This document shows positions 43,791-54,954 of a stretch of DNA of 64,000 nucleotides, piece by piece (the stretch's first letter is position 1; the number at the start of each line of letters is the position of its first letter). Source of the stretch: Leptidea sinapis (Eukaryota > Arthropoda > Insecta > Lepidoptera > Pieridae); assembly GCF_905404315.1 (NCBI RefSeq), contig NC_066312.1, positions 10,961,001 through 11,025,000 on the forward strand, read 5' to 3'. Made by a program: the position numbers and the translations under genes. The notes beneath the pieces were generated by a model. The model did no database searches. It had not been told where the DNA came from and saw only the letters and a program-made list of their open reading frames with translations.

Positions 43791-46625
43791 ACTTATTAAA
43801 TATAAAATATTAGACCCCACGATTTAGACCAAGTGAACTAATAGAGATTAAAAATATATATTAAGAAGTATACCTTATGGCCTTAATCTTTTAGATTATA
43901 ACAATATTGTTTTTGATCGACCTCCTTTACAAAGTCAAAGTTAACAGTTTTTTTACTGTACATTTATTATGATAAATTAATCCCATTTCAATAGTGAACA
44001 GAAAATTATATAAATTTCTTTAATAGAAAACTTAATAAATAATAGAGTTAACTTAATAATAAATCCATTACAAACTGCTATTATTACAAAGATTTATTGT
44101 GAATACAAAAAGTCTAGTAATTAGTGAGAAAGAAGTAGGGCGGGTGTCAGAAAAGTTATTGAACATAATTCATAGCAAATAGAAGTAACGGGAAGTAGAT
44201 TCAGCGTGGGTTGGCAATGAATAATTCTGCTGCTAACACCCGCCCCCTAGGTAGGCACTTCGACCACGGAGAAAAAAGTACACGACCTATTTGAGTTTTA
44301 TAGTCCAGGAAAAATAGGAGGTAGCCAAAAATATCTATACACGGCGCATCCAAAAAGCAGAAAAACTACAATCCCGCTCACATGAATAAGTGAGTGGACC
44401 TTCATATAGAAAAAAGTAAGGCAACAAAAATAAAAAGTTGGGTGTGTGGGGTTACTAGGGGTCGGTAGGGTTGCACCTCGACCCCCGTTCCAAATCCTGA
44501 TTATAACTAGGCTCCATTCTAAACCACTATCAACACCTTACACTTTTAGAAGCCGATCGCCATAGAGTTTGGCAAGGCACAACATTCGTCACATACATTT
44601 GGCTCCGTAAAAGATTTACATTTAAAAATAGAATTTAATTATACGCTAAAAGCTATAAAATCTAATGACTTTTTCCTTGCTTATTCCGATAAGGAAACCT
44701 GTAAAGTATCCCATAAAAAGTAATTACTGATTTCATTTGAATTTCTAAAATAAAAGTTTTTATATAAATTGTTGGATCCAAGGGTAGTATTTCTAATTAA
44801 TTCAATTTCTTTTCTATATTTGTTATATTATAATATTTTATACTTACTTATTGAAGATAAACTTACACTAAATATTACCCACTAGAACACTACAATACAT
44901 GAAATGAATATTACACGCATAAACAGAAATATTATTTTTTAATAATATCCACCATATACGGACATGAACCTGATAAAATTGTAATACGATTTTCTTTTAT
45001 GTGTGATGATGATTCTGTCGGGCATTGTATTGAAGCTATAAGTTATTTTTCCGATTATGTAATCACAAAACTATAACATATATTAGTACAACATTAATCA
45101 ATTGTAAAGTAAATTGTGTTGGACAAATGGGTGGCTTGTCACTTTAGCAGTGTGTCGCGAATGACGTCTAGCGAGAAAAAACACAACTTCACAACGGTCG
45201 TTTTTCAAAGTCCATCGGTAAATAAATCAAACCCGAGCAATACAAGTGGAACAAAGTAAACGTAAACAGAACCGTTCACAACATATGCATATGGAACGTT
45301 CTAGAATTTCGTAACAACGGAATATCGGATAACTTGAGTTAGACTCTTGCATGTTGCCTATGTTGCCACAATATGCAGCAATCAAACGTATATTTCAATA
45401 TCCAGTACCATTGTTTTCAAATCTGTGCATTATCGTTACATTTTAAACAAAAGAACTAAACACCTGTTGTGGTTTACAAAACTCCCAGTTACGTCATGAA
45501 GCATTTACGAATCTTTTAATCCAATTAAATAGAGAAGAGGAAAAATATATACACAGTGTGATAAGTAAATGAAGAAAATTAATAGAGAAAATGCAACGCG
45601 TTGAGGCAAACATTAAAAATGTGTTATCGTGGCTTGCACTAAACAAGTCTATTAGGGTTGTTAAGTTCAAAAAAGGCTGTCGGCGGCGGTAATGTACTTA
45701 ATGTTGTCCTACACGATTTGCGTGAGACGGGCGCAAAAAGAAAGGTCCGTTGTGACCTTAGGCACAGGTCATGTTGCATAAGATAAGCGGGTCAATTATA
45801 TAAATATACTCTTAATTGGAAACATAATATTGTCTACTTTATAATATGATATATCTGCGCTATGAATACCAAGACAATATTGTATTATATTTATTTTATT
45901 AAACAAAATCATCCAAACCTTATTGGATCAATCAAAGATCCACCTATAAACTATTTTAATACAATGATTATGTTTACATAAGTTAATATTGCGTGAATTG
46001 TATAATCGAACAAGTTTTATTTATTGTTATGAAATCTCATTCAATTATTTGCAATCTAATATTGTTTGTCTGAAGACATACTAGTAACATCTAATTATGT
46101 CATTGTACATTAAAACTGTATAACAATAGCTATTCTCTCTTAAAACATGTCTTCCTACCCGCTCAGCTTATCTCTGCTGTGCTAGCCCTAACACTTGTTG
46201 GCTCGAGGATTTCACGGTCTCACCGACGTCCTTTAATACGTCTCACCGGTTGTTAAATTTCCATGAAATTTAACTTTTCTCTTTAACAGAAAGGTCCGGA
46301 TATGGTTCATTTTCTATTGTATTGTTCATTGTTTTTAACAAATCGCTAAATTATAAATAGCGGCACGTGTGGACTTATGTTGCAGTGGTCATGAAGTTTT
46401 TAAGAGGAAAATCAGTAAAAACATAATATAAAAATGCTATAACTATAATAAGAACGGCTGTGTCGAATTAAAAAGGAAAAAATTTATGGATTTTATATAA
46501 TATATTAATTATATGTTTCTGGTTAATGTTATATACCAGTGATTATTTTTAACGTTTGGTAAACTTTTATAAGAATGGAGGTAAACAATTGACTTATTTA
46601 TAATCTTTATATATATATTTCTTGT
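43791..46625. other. Long anonymous stretch
   Basis: AT-rich, with short GC-richer patches near 44230, 44460-44500 and 45675-45770. No exon, RNA gene or repeat was recognised. This is the longest interval in the window with nothing I can name. Confidence 0.4.
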
Positions 46626-47041
46626 ATGCGTGTGTATGTCACTGAACTCCTCCTAGACGGCTGGACCGATTTGGATGAAATTTTTTGTGTGAGTTCAAGG
46701 GGATTCGAGGATGGTTTAGATTCACAATTGAACTACCTCCTAAACGGCTGGACCGATTTTGATGATATTTTTGTGAGTTCCAGTGAATTTGAGATTGGTG
46801 TGTGTCTTCAGGTGGATTCGAGAATGGTTTAGATTCACAATTAAACTACCTCCTAAACGGCTGGACCGATTTTGATGATTTTTTTGTTTGTCTCAGTGAA
46901 TTTGAGATTTGTTTAGATTCTCAATTCCGTCCATATAATATAATTCTCTCCGTCCATATAAATAAGAACTCCTCTTAACGGCTGGTCAGATTTTGCAAAT
47001 TTAAGACGTGTGTACAGGACAACGTCTGTTGGGTCCACTAG
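46626..47041 (+). mobile_element. Helitron with internal tandem repeats
   Basis: CCTAGACGGCTGGACCGATT (46652) recurs as CCTAAACGGCTGGACCGATT at 46739 and 46852, separated by GATTCGAGGATGGTTTAGAT-type blocks. The spacing is 87 then 113 bases. The right end is ACAACGTCTGTTGGGTCCA then CTAG (47038-47041) and T. The 68-codon frame over it is repeat translation. Confidence 0.65.
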
Positions 47042-47335
47042 TTATTATATAAAATAATAAGCCTGCTTCTTCATCTGCGTAATAAATATCTCACTATGAT
47101 ACAAGTGAAAGTTATTACCGGTTTTTTTACAACATTTTATTTCTTCGAAATGAACGAAGCTGCATCTAATACTGCGGCCTAAGATAACCCTCCGTAGCTA
47201 TTTCTACCAAAAGCGCACTGAAAAGTCAAATTTTTATCAATATCCGATAAAATTATAAATATAGACCAAAAATTTATATAAAATATTTGATAAAAATTAA
47301 TTCAATTCACATTTATATTATATTTTTTCGCGAAT
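47042..47335. other. Anonymous AT-rich sequence
   Basis: Nothing recognised. Confidence 0.4.
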
Positions 47336-47339
47336 ATGT

Positions 47340-47680
47340 CGTTCTCAGTGAGTTTAACACCTTTGTGCCGTTTCGTGTCGAGACACTTGGGCCGTGAGGC
47401 CAAGAGGCGCGGAGAATGTCTAAAGTACTATCTTCGCACCTCAATAAGGCTACTACCCAAGCGCTGGCAACTATTTCGGTCAACGGATCAGCCTAGCTAT
47501 CCAAAGCTGTTATACTACCCGTATTCTTGATACGCTTCCCCGTATTGATAGTTTTATTTTAATATAACCATAGTATTGTAAGTATAGTTATAAGTTTTGT
47601 TTCGTTTGAATAAAGGTAACGTAGATTTCACATTTTTTACATTCTGCTAATTCACGTCATTCGGCATTCACGTAAGGGTC
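47340..47680 (+). mobile_element. LTR-like segment (possibly BEL/Pao)
   Basis: GC-richer left part with GGCCAAGAGGCGCGGAGAAT, then TGTCTAAAGTACTATCTTCG, CAAGCGCTGGCAACTATTTC and GTCAACGGATCAGCCTAGC, and a polyadenylation signal AATAAA inside GTTTGAATAAAGGTAACG. The TGT start, internal AATAAA and wording recall BEL/Pao LTRs of Lepidoptera as I remember them. No partner LTR is present. The 64-codon frame at 47336-47530 runs across the putative LTR edge and is not supported as a gene. Confidence 0.4.
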
Positions 47681-47719
47681 AACTTGCACTGCCCCACAGT
47701 TAATATATTTATTTCAGAA

Positions 47720-47890
47720 TGGCCCCAGTCACTGTTAAAAAGAAACAACTCGCATACATTACAACTTTTAACTTGGAACTGCAGCATCGCTTAAATCTCC
47801 GCTCATCAAAGGACATCAAAAGAATTGCAATTCTAATATTCAACAAGGCTACAGGAACGGGGGCTCGTATCAGAGGATGCGAGATATAAA
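47720..47890 (+). CDS. Short open frame after the LTR-like segment
   Basis: A 56-codon frame begins ATGGCCCCAGTC directly after TTTATTTCAGA, a fair 3' splice-site match. It encodes MAPVTVKKKQLAYITTFNLE and then a basic helical stretch, and ends in a stop. I do not recognise it. If the LTR-like segment at 47340-47680 is real, this could be the start of a truncated gag. It could also be a small exon or chance. Ends are good to a base or two. Confidence 0.2.
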
Positions 47891-48127
47891 AAAATGCTTT
47901 TTGTTGTTTTTGTCATTCATCCAAGCACTCGTTTGTCAGAGACGAAATTTATTTGGCTGTGCTGAAACTTACCAGGCCTATGTTATACGTTAAAGTGGCA
48001 TAAAGTTATAATTTTAAAATAGTGGGAGAGGATTTGTTGCTCATGTTTTTAATTAACAGCATTTATCGTTTCGCTTACAATGATTTTATTCAAGAGCGTT
48101 TATGCTTTGTGGCCCAATTGAAGTTTA

Positions 48128-48388
48128 ACGGCCTTACAAATAAATTTGGTATAAAGTTATACCTGAGAATAATCCAAGAATATGCAAAATGTTGACTATA
48201 TCACTGACAACACTGTCAATACAATGATAATTCTAAAATTTTCCCAATAACTAGAAGTCGTGCAAATAAACACGGGAAACGTTATACGTCTGAATAAACC
48301 AAACATAAGCAAAATGTCTATTTATAACATTTTGCATATTAATGGTTTATTCTCAGGTATAAATTAATAACAAATTTATTTGTGACGT
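48128..48388. mobile_element. MITE with ACGGCC termini, copy 2
   Basis: Left end ACGGCCTTACAAATAAATTT preceded by TTA. The interior (TGACAACACTGTCAATACAA, GGGAAACGTTATACGTCTGA) matches 8369-8632. The right end is readable up to AAATTTATTTGT and then breaks off into different DNA instead of the expected AAGGCCGT. Confidence 0.75.
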
Positions 48389-48560
48389 CAAAGACGTTTA
48401 GCGCGAAATGTGCGCGACGCGATCGCGAATATATCCAAACCGGTTGACGTCATCGTTGATTAGTCCAAATAGGCTCGATAGCTATATATTATACAAGCTA
48501 AAGAGTTCTTCCCAATAAACCTGTACAAGATTCTAAATTAAGATTGATTTCGTCTCCTTA
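48383..48560 (+). promoter_or_regulatory. Compact promoter-like segment with two CRE octamers
   Basis: TGACGTCA is perfect at 48383-48390 and again at 48445-48452. Between them is the CpG-dense GCGCGACGCGATCGCG. TATATATTATA follows near 48484 and AATAAA at 48514-48519. CRE, TATA and poly(A) signal within 140 bases is the order expected in an LTR, but no TG...CA boundaries or second LTR could be fixed. It begins where the neighbouring MITE loses its end. Confidence 0.35.
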
Positions 48561-49530
48561 TGCTGTGATGACTTTCTAAGTTAGACGATAGTTCAGGTAT
48601 GCCCATGTATTTAACGGAGTCCACTTGTACAAGTGCTTCGCTGGCAAAAAGCATATATTTTTTTTAAATGAGTGTGTATTACTCACGCGTACATAAATAC
48701 TGTTTCTTATTAAATGTTTTTATAGCCGAAACTTGAGTAAGTAATAATTAAACAAGTGTTAAGTTCACAGGCCCAAGGTTAGTTTTAATTAAGTATTGTA
48801 CGTGAATATGTTCGGATCATTCGGCTCTTCGCATGTTTACTTGTACTCATATCAGAACTAAGATTTGTTTCACTCCGAGCGCATGTGGCCCATTGTTCTG
48901 TAGGATTACGATGGCCTCGTCATTTTATGGGCTTAATAAAGTGATTAAATGTCGTGGCGTAACGCCAGAGGGTAGCTGAGTTAATTTCGATCGGTTGCGT
49001 TCCTTTTTGCTATCGAATAAGTCAATTTATGTGTGGTTCGGTGACTTGGTGCGACACAGGCATGCGCCGAGTGAATATTGCGATTTACGCAGCTAATCTG
49101 GGCCAATCGAGACATTTATAGCTTCTATATATTTCGCTTTACTTAAATTTGAATTTTAAAAAGTAATATAGTGATAGGCATGGAGAAGGAAATATAGAAA
49201 TGATTGCACAAATGAAATTAATTTACAATTAGCAGACTAAATCAATATTTAATATTATCTGTTATATCTTTAATAATAATCTTTGATACTCTAGATAATA
49301 ATTTTTGGAGTCAGTGTCATCCAAGAGAGGTTTGTTACTACATACATAGTTATAGGTGAGATGTGCTTGAGTCGTGAGGAGGCGAGAGGCGAGAGCGGGT
49401 CGCAGCACCGATTCCAAAAAAAAAATCGTAACTAGAATTAGATTAATTAATTAGATTGTATAAAAATACGCAATTATTTTTATACTGTTTAGTGTCCATT
49501 ATATCTATTGTTTTGTAATAGTGTTTTTGA
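48561..49530. other. Anonymous sequence
   Basis: A GC-richer patch lies at 49365-49410 (GAGGCGAGAGGCGAGAGCGG). No gene seen. Confidence 0.4.
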
Positions 49531-49560
49531 AGTCGGTTGTTTGTTTGTTGAATTTTTTTT
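49531..49560 (-). repeat. AACCGACTTCAAAAA repeat end, inverted copy
   Basis: TTTTTGAAGTCGGTTG is the reverse complement of the end seen at 13400 and 51021. Confidence 0.5.
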
Positions 49561-50094
49561 ATCCTAAAAGAATATGAAATATTAAAATGACACCATAAAC
49601 TTTCTCACAACTTAATTGTTTAGTATAAAATAAGTTTGAGTTTTCTGAAGAAAATAAATTTCCTAACCTATGCGTTAACATAAGCTTTAGTAATATAATA
49701 AAGTGGTAAAGTTTTTGAGGTTGTAGGTAATCTCTGGAATTACAGAACCGATTAAAATTATGTTACCAATAGAAGGCACATTACATGTGAGTGTCATAGG
49801 CTTTATAACCCGAAAAATGAAAATAATTTTTCGTGGTGGTCGGGTTTACAAAGTAAGGCGGAGAAGAAACGGTCAGACGAAAACAATTTTACAAACGCTG
49901 CCATCACGATGACAGATATGTAATAAAGTAGATATCTTATATCTTTCATAAAATTAAGAATGCACTGGATTTCGTAGGTGATAACTCGATCACGCTAGGT
50001 TTCAATTAAAAAAAAATGGTTTTATCCATGTTCGAATGAGGAGCAGCTACAATAACATTAGAATACAAAGGTAAATTTCGCCACTATATACAAG
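49561..50094. other. Anonymous AT-rich sequence
   Basis: Nothing recognised. Confidence 0.4.
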
Positions 50095-50250
50095 ACTATT
50101 ATAGCTCAGATGGGACATTGGGTGATCCGGAAAGCAGAAGACCCCGGTTCGAATCCAGATGTCCTATTAGTTGTTTTTTTGTTCAAGTTTTGTACATTCT
50201 TAAAAATCCGAGCAAGGCTCGGTCGTCCGGATATTAATATATAAAGTTAG
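50095..50250 (+). mobile_element. tRNA-derived SINE-like segment
   Basis: A-box-like TAGCTCAGATGGGA (from 50102) and an exact B-box GGTTCGAATCC (50146-50156), 44 bases apart as in a tRNA head, then a T-rich tail. The T-stem is imperfect, so a SINE is more likely than a tRNA gene. Confidence 0.5.
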
Positions 50251-50260
50251 ACACTTGGAT

Positions 50261-50545
50261 GGGTGAAACTCGTGAGTTCGCGACACCGAAATGTATATCT
50301 GTAGCTATACAGCTGACGTATTCTGCAACATTAGTGCTGTGTATGTTTTTTAAATAAAATTGAATGGATTTAGTGAAAAGTTCAATGTGTATAATATATC
50401 GTATTGATTAATGCATTATAGAAAATAAGTTTTAAAATTTAATTTATATTAATTATTTAATTGCTTTAAGCATTATGATATTTCATAATATTTTCAATTT
50501 CAACACTAAAAGTTCTAAGTTTTCACTTATATCACCAGTCTCTAC
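50261..50545 (+). repeat. Dispersed repeat R, most complete copy
   Basis: GTGAGTTCGCGACACCGAAA, TATATCTGTAGCTATACAGC, CTGCAACATTAGTGCTGTG, TTGAATGGATTTAGTGAAAA and, at the end, CACTAAAAGTTCTAAGTTTT. It covers the blocks seen separately at 19005-19165 and 41405-41640. No coding frame and no terminal inverted repeat seen. Confidence 0.65.
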
Positions 50546-50789
50546 AACTGGCATTTTTTACTTCAAAACTAAGTCGCAAGTTAGTAAATATATCAAATAT
50601 TTACTAAGGCTGCTAATTAGAGAAACAAGCTAAAACTAGAAATAATAACATCCATCGAATGCCATTCTACTAAAAAATGGGACATGAAGTGCGAATGAAA
50701 TCAAAAAGCACCCCACGCCATTAAACCCGCGGCAGACAGTCAGACACTTCCAAAGAATGCGCTCTTAATAAGTCATCAGCTAAGTAAAA
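50546..50789. other. Anonymous sequence
   Basis: Nothing recognised; short. Confidence 0.4.
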
Positions 50790-50840
50790 CTCCCCGCCGA
50801 CCCCGCTACGTAGCGCGGCGGCGTCGCCACCGTCGGGGAG
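50790..50840. repeat. CpG-dense nested palindrome
   Basis: CTCCCCG (50790-50796) pairs with CGGGGAG (50834-50840). Inside, CGCTACGTAGCG (50804-50815) is a perfect 12-base palindrome. The 51 bases are mostly G and C in an AT-rich setting. No second copy seen. Confidence 0.7.
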
Positions 50841-51020
50841 ACGAAACGACACAAAGTATAATCTCCATACATTATTACTAGCCTACTAGTTTCACGCGAA
50901 TAAGATCAAACGTGTGAATGTTAAACACTACCGGCTCTATTACTGTAATCACTCGTTACGTGGTAATGTACTCCTTTATCAAACGTGTTTTGTACTCATT
51001 ACTTTGAATGATATTGTTTT
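50841..51020. other. Anonymous sequence
   Basis: Nothing recognised. Confidence 0.4.
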
Positions 51021-51180
51021 CAACCGACTTCGAAAAGGAGGAGGTTCTCAATTCGATTGGTATTTTTTTATGTATGTACACTGATTACGTTGAAATTTAT
51101 TATTTTCGTGATTCTTCTTTAGTTTTAGTAGCCCAGTAGTTTTCATTTTATGAACATTTTTTATATATATTTCTGTTTAC
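51021..51180 (+). repeat. AACCGACTTC repeat, longest copy
   Basis: CAACCGACTTCGAAAAGGAG, GAGGTTCTCAATTCGATTGG and TTTTTATGTATGTACACTGA. This opening is widespread in moth genomes as I remember it; I cannot give the class. Confidence 0.5.
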
Positions 51181-51529
51181 GTGGATGATGTTATCATAGT
51201 TTTTGTATTGATTTTTTAAGAGTTTTCATTAAGTTTGATAATATATGATTACTATTAACCCGTTTGCCGAAAAGTGGGTCTTAGGCTGCCTGTTATTCAT
51301 AGCTAACAAACGTTCTATAATATATTTAAGTGTATCACAAGAACGTGAAATAGGCGATCTATATTGTTTAAGGCCTACCCCAGCTATTTAAAAAAAATAG
51401 TATTTAATATATGACAATAAAAAGCAACGAAATCTTATAGTAAATAAAAGAACTTAGTAGATATTTAATTTAATACACCTCTAAATAAATTTCATTATAA
51501 TAACTCCGGGAGCACATTTTACGAAACAT
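51181..51529. other. Anonymous AT-rich sequence
   Basis: Nothing recognised. Confidence 0.4.
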
Positions 51530-51619
51530 ATCTTGATATTATAAAATATTATTGACAAATTCATAAAAAAACAGTATTTTATTTATTATGTACAGAACAA
51601 CGTCTGTCGGGTCAACTAG
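51530..51619 (+). mobile_element. Helitron 3' end
   Basis: ACAACGTCTGTCGGGTCAA then CTAG (51616-51619) and T, the terminal type seen at 47041 and 17951. Confidence 0.6.
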
Positions 51620-52044
51620 TATTATTTAATACAATATAGTACTTAGGATTGTATCGTTAAAGTTACGAAATCAATGATTGATCCATATCGTTGGAGAGCA
51701 TTGTATGTCTGCCATTCCAATGCCGGTGTAGTCTGATATCCAAAGGTCTATTTCCCGTCAGTTATATGAGCTACTGTCTTTTGTTTAGCCATTCTGGGAG
51801 CTTTCGATATTAATTAGTATTTGGGTATTTACGCATATTGTTACGAAACAAAGGCCTCCGAATCTAGACTGATACGAATTGAAATAGGCTTTGTGAATAG
51901 TTAGGGTTACATTATGTGCTTATATTGTTAATTCATCTATTAGTAGATTTAGTCAGCGTTTCAGATAAATTAAGTTTATATCAGTGTCTTTAAACTTCAC
52001 TTGTAACCAATTGATCAATTTTAATAATATTATTATTATCATGT
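51620..52044. other. Anonymous sequence
   Basis: Nothing recognised. Confidence 0.4.
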
Positions 52045-52375
52045 AGTGGGAGGCTCTTTTGTACAGGATGACGGCTAGATTATGTGTACCACGACGGCGT
52101 CTATTTCTGTCGTGAAGCATTAATTTTTTAAACACTTTCGTGTTTCGGTCTGAAGGGCACCGTTTGAAATTACCTATTTGTAATTATTGGGCAAATGAGA
52201 CTTAACATCTTTTGTCTCAAGGTGACGAGCGCAATAATTGTGGTGCCGGTCAGAGTTTTTGGGTTTATCAAGAATCCTGAACAGATATTTTGATATTGTA
52301 ATGGACAGTGCGATTTAATTATCGTCAGCTGAAAGTCCTCCTTGTCTCGTCCTTTATTGTCATAATAAATATAAG
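52045..52375 (+). mobile_element. SL SINE-like element, full length, decayed
   Basis: Head TAGTGGGAGGCTCTTTTGTA, GGCTAGATTATGTGTACCAC, GGGCAAATGAGACTTAACAT, a damaged large hairpin and tail TCCTTTATTGTCATAATAAA. Confidence 0.8.
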
Positions 52376-52667
52376 ACCAAAATAACAAAAAATCAAAACC
52401 TTTGAAAATATTTTAAATACTCGTCAACGAATAATATTGCGAATGGCGTCTTTTCAAAGTGTAACATCACTGAACACATTCGTAAAAAGTTACTTTGAAA
52501 TATTTGCTGTTCATTTTAGCGTAGTCGCTGTTTTTTATCTCTAGAAATTTAAAGCCAGATTGAATCTGCTGCAACGCTTTACGGGAAACGACAAATATTC
52601 TAAAGGTTAAGTTCAGTTGTTTTTTATGAGCTTTGAACGGTATTCGTTACATATTCGCATATATATA
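52376..52667. other. Anonymous AT-rich sequence
   Basis: Nothing recognised. Confidence 0.4.
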
Positions 52668-53147
52668 TTCTTGATAATGTTATTATGTATGTAAATAGGC
52701 ACTTATGTGAATTTTCTAGAAACTGTCATAACAATAATATTAACATCAGGAATAAACACAAACGTATAATGCCTACTACCCGGCTAAGTCGATTTAGTAA
52801 GTCTTCTGTGCGGCGATGTATATGTATTATTCTACAACAAGATCCCAGAAAACGTACAAAACAAATGCATTACGAAATTCAAAAGAAACGTTTGTGTGGT
52901 AAAGGTTACTGAAAAATAAATGACTTTCTTAATAATACAACAGATAGAGAATGGAGCGCCCGCCCTCAAGCTATTAAACAATAAGTTTTATTGTACGATA
53001 TTACTTTGAAACCATATTTTTATAAAAAAGAAGCCGGCTGAGTTGCACCCATTCTTCCCAGGTCTGATACGAACTTTTTCGAGTAGGCAATTTTGACTTT
53101 CAATATATTGTATAGTTATATTATATCCTATAGATTGAATAGAATCC
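52668..53147 (+). pseudogene. LINE-A C-terminus and 3' UTR
   Basis: The frame reads NRHLCEFSRNC, NKHKRIMPTTRLSRFSKSSV and RRCICI, then shifts frame (the F-Y-N-x-I-P-E-N motif is recoverable only in another frame), and ends KRLCGKGY, stop, KINDFLNNTTDREW. The UTR block CCGGCTGAGTTGCACCCATT and CTTCCCAGGTCTGA follow. The tail is interrupted at 53148 by LINE-B. Confidence 0.75.
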
Positions 53148-53474
53148 TGCTGCTAAATTCCACCTTCGCACGACACGCCACAAGTTAGGATATCATCTCC
53201 ACCATCTGTATGTGTTGCGGTCCTCCACAGTGCGGTTTTCAAGGAGCTTTCTCCCACGTACTACAAAGCTGTAGAGAATGAGCTTCCTTGTGCACTGTTT
53301 CCGGGACGATATGGCATATTGGTACCTTGAAAAAAAGCGCGTACACCTGACTTAAAGGCCGGCAACGCTCTTGCGATTCCTCTGTTGTTGCAAGAGAATG
53401 TGGGCGGCTCACTTAAAAACGGGTGGGTCACATGCGCTCGTTTGTCCTCCCTTCCCAAAAAAAAAAAAAATTAT
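53148..53474 (+). pseudogene. LINE-B C-terminal fragment inside the LINE-A tail
   Basis: AATCCTGCTGCTAAATTCCA, TCGCACGACACGCCACAAGT, GTGCGGTTTTCAAGGAGC, TTCCGGGACGATATGGC, AAGGCCGGCAACGCTCTTGC and CGCTCGTTTGTCCTCC plus a run of 14 A. Small indels break the frame. The long A-run suggests a fairly young insertion. The minus-strand frame at 53261-53458 is a shadow of it. Confidence 0.8.
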
Positions 53475-54407
53475 CTTTGAAATTGGCTTTTTATTTTTTG
53501 ATATGATCTATTAATTTTTTAACTCAATATAAAGTACTAGCAAATTGAATCATCGCAACTATCAAGTACCTACAAGTAACGTAGCACTTGTAATGCGCGT
53601 AAAATATCATCGGCTTGAGCTTGTGTTTTTGAATAGCTTCTCTACTAATTGATAGGAGACGGTTACAGGCAAATAAATTAATTGGCTTAGCCGTTATTAT
53701 GATTCTTTGACAACACTTGATTAAGAATTCCAAACGCGACGAATAGCGATTCGTTAGAAATATCCCCTTTTGATCGCGATTTTCAGAACGAGTGCTACTT
53801 GTAAGGTCCATTCATTCCAACTTGCAACGCGCAGACAAACTATTTTTCTATTCATATTGAGACACAAACGAACGTCTCAATGTCTGCTTTATTCTACATA
53901 TTCATTGCTTTTTACATAGTTCTATGACCGTGCTTGATTAAAACCATAGATTTACAATATAGACAAACAGAACGAGCGAGAGAGAAGAACATAGATAGAC
54001 GGAGGTAGAGCAAGATAGAAAAGGAAAGTGAATCCATTGTTACTGTAACTGATTTTTATTTGCATGTCGTCAATAGTCAGCCACGCTTAGTATTTCGAAT
54101 ATTAAACCACTATATAACACACACATTGATAAATCAAAATTGGTCACGTATTATCTATATATTAATTGCCATATCAAAGGAGTTATTATTTTAGTTGAAA
54201 ATGTGAACATAGTATGCATGCGTAAAAACTCTTTGTTAGTATTAAAAATATAACTGAGAAATTAACTAATCACTAATGTAAAAATATCAATAACTGACAT
54301 GTACAAAAGATTTTGAGACATACAGATTATTTAAAGTAGTGTAAAAAAAATATAGTAATTTGTACAAATTAGCTCCCTTACACAGGGATTCAATGACAAC
54401 GTAATTA
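53475..54407. other. Anonymous sequence
   Basis: A 95-codon minus-strand frame (53524-53811) has no motif. Nothing recognised. Confidence 0.4.
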
Positions 54408-54464
54408 CAGTAGACATATGTACATACATATGTATGTATGTTATGTACATACATATGTCTACTG
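54408..54464. repeat. 57-bp inverted repeat of TACATA words
   Basis: CAGTAGACATATGT (54408-54421) is exactly reversed at 54451-54464. The centre is made of alternating ACATA and TATGT words that can also pair. Confidence 0.8.
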
Positions 54465-54954
54465 TGACATAATATAATATTTATTAAAATAAAGAACACT
54501 TTATCATGTCAGGATGAATGGCCAGTCGTAATATTTTCTTTATTAGCACAAGACTTGGCAAAAAAACAGCTAAAGCTCTAATACTTCTAATAATTTTGCG
54601 TAACGAAACCTCTCAGGTTTAAATTTATAAGTCCGAGAGAAATGAGTTTTTTTTATTGTTTCTTAAAAATTGTACTAAAGAGGTTTCAGTGAAATTTTGT
54701 TGCGAAATGGTTCATAGAATCTAGAGTAGAGTATTTAAAAATTTAACAAAAACTTTGTGAAACTGATATTTTGTTCTTCAGTTCAAAGGTAGGTAGGTAA
54801 AAAAGGTCAGGTATACAATAACTGATGTTGAAATAATAATACAGTTTGACATTTTAATTTGTCCTAGATTTCAATACAACATAACTTTTCTTTTTCTCCA
54901 GATCGCTTTCTTATGCTAAATTGCGACAGTCATAATATAAAGACGAGGAAAAAA
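54465..54954. other. Anonymous AT-rich sequence
   Basis: Nothing recognised. Confidence 0.4.

Noticed and set aside
46626..46832. 68-codon frame encoding a repeated LLDGWTDLDEIF-type peptide
   Set aside because: The peptide repeat only mirrors the tandem DNA repeat inside a Helitron. There is no start context and the repeat spacing (87 and 113 bases) does not keep frame.
53261..53458. Minus-strand 65-codon frame
   Set aside because: Antisense shadow of the LINE-B fragment at 53148-53474.
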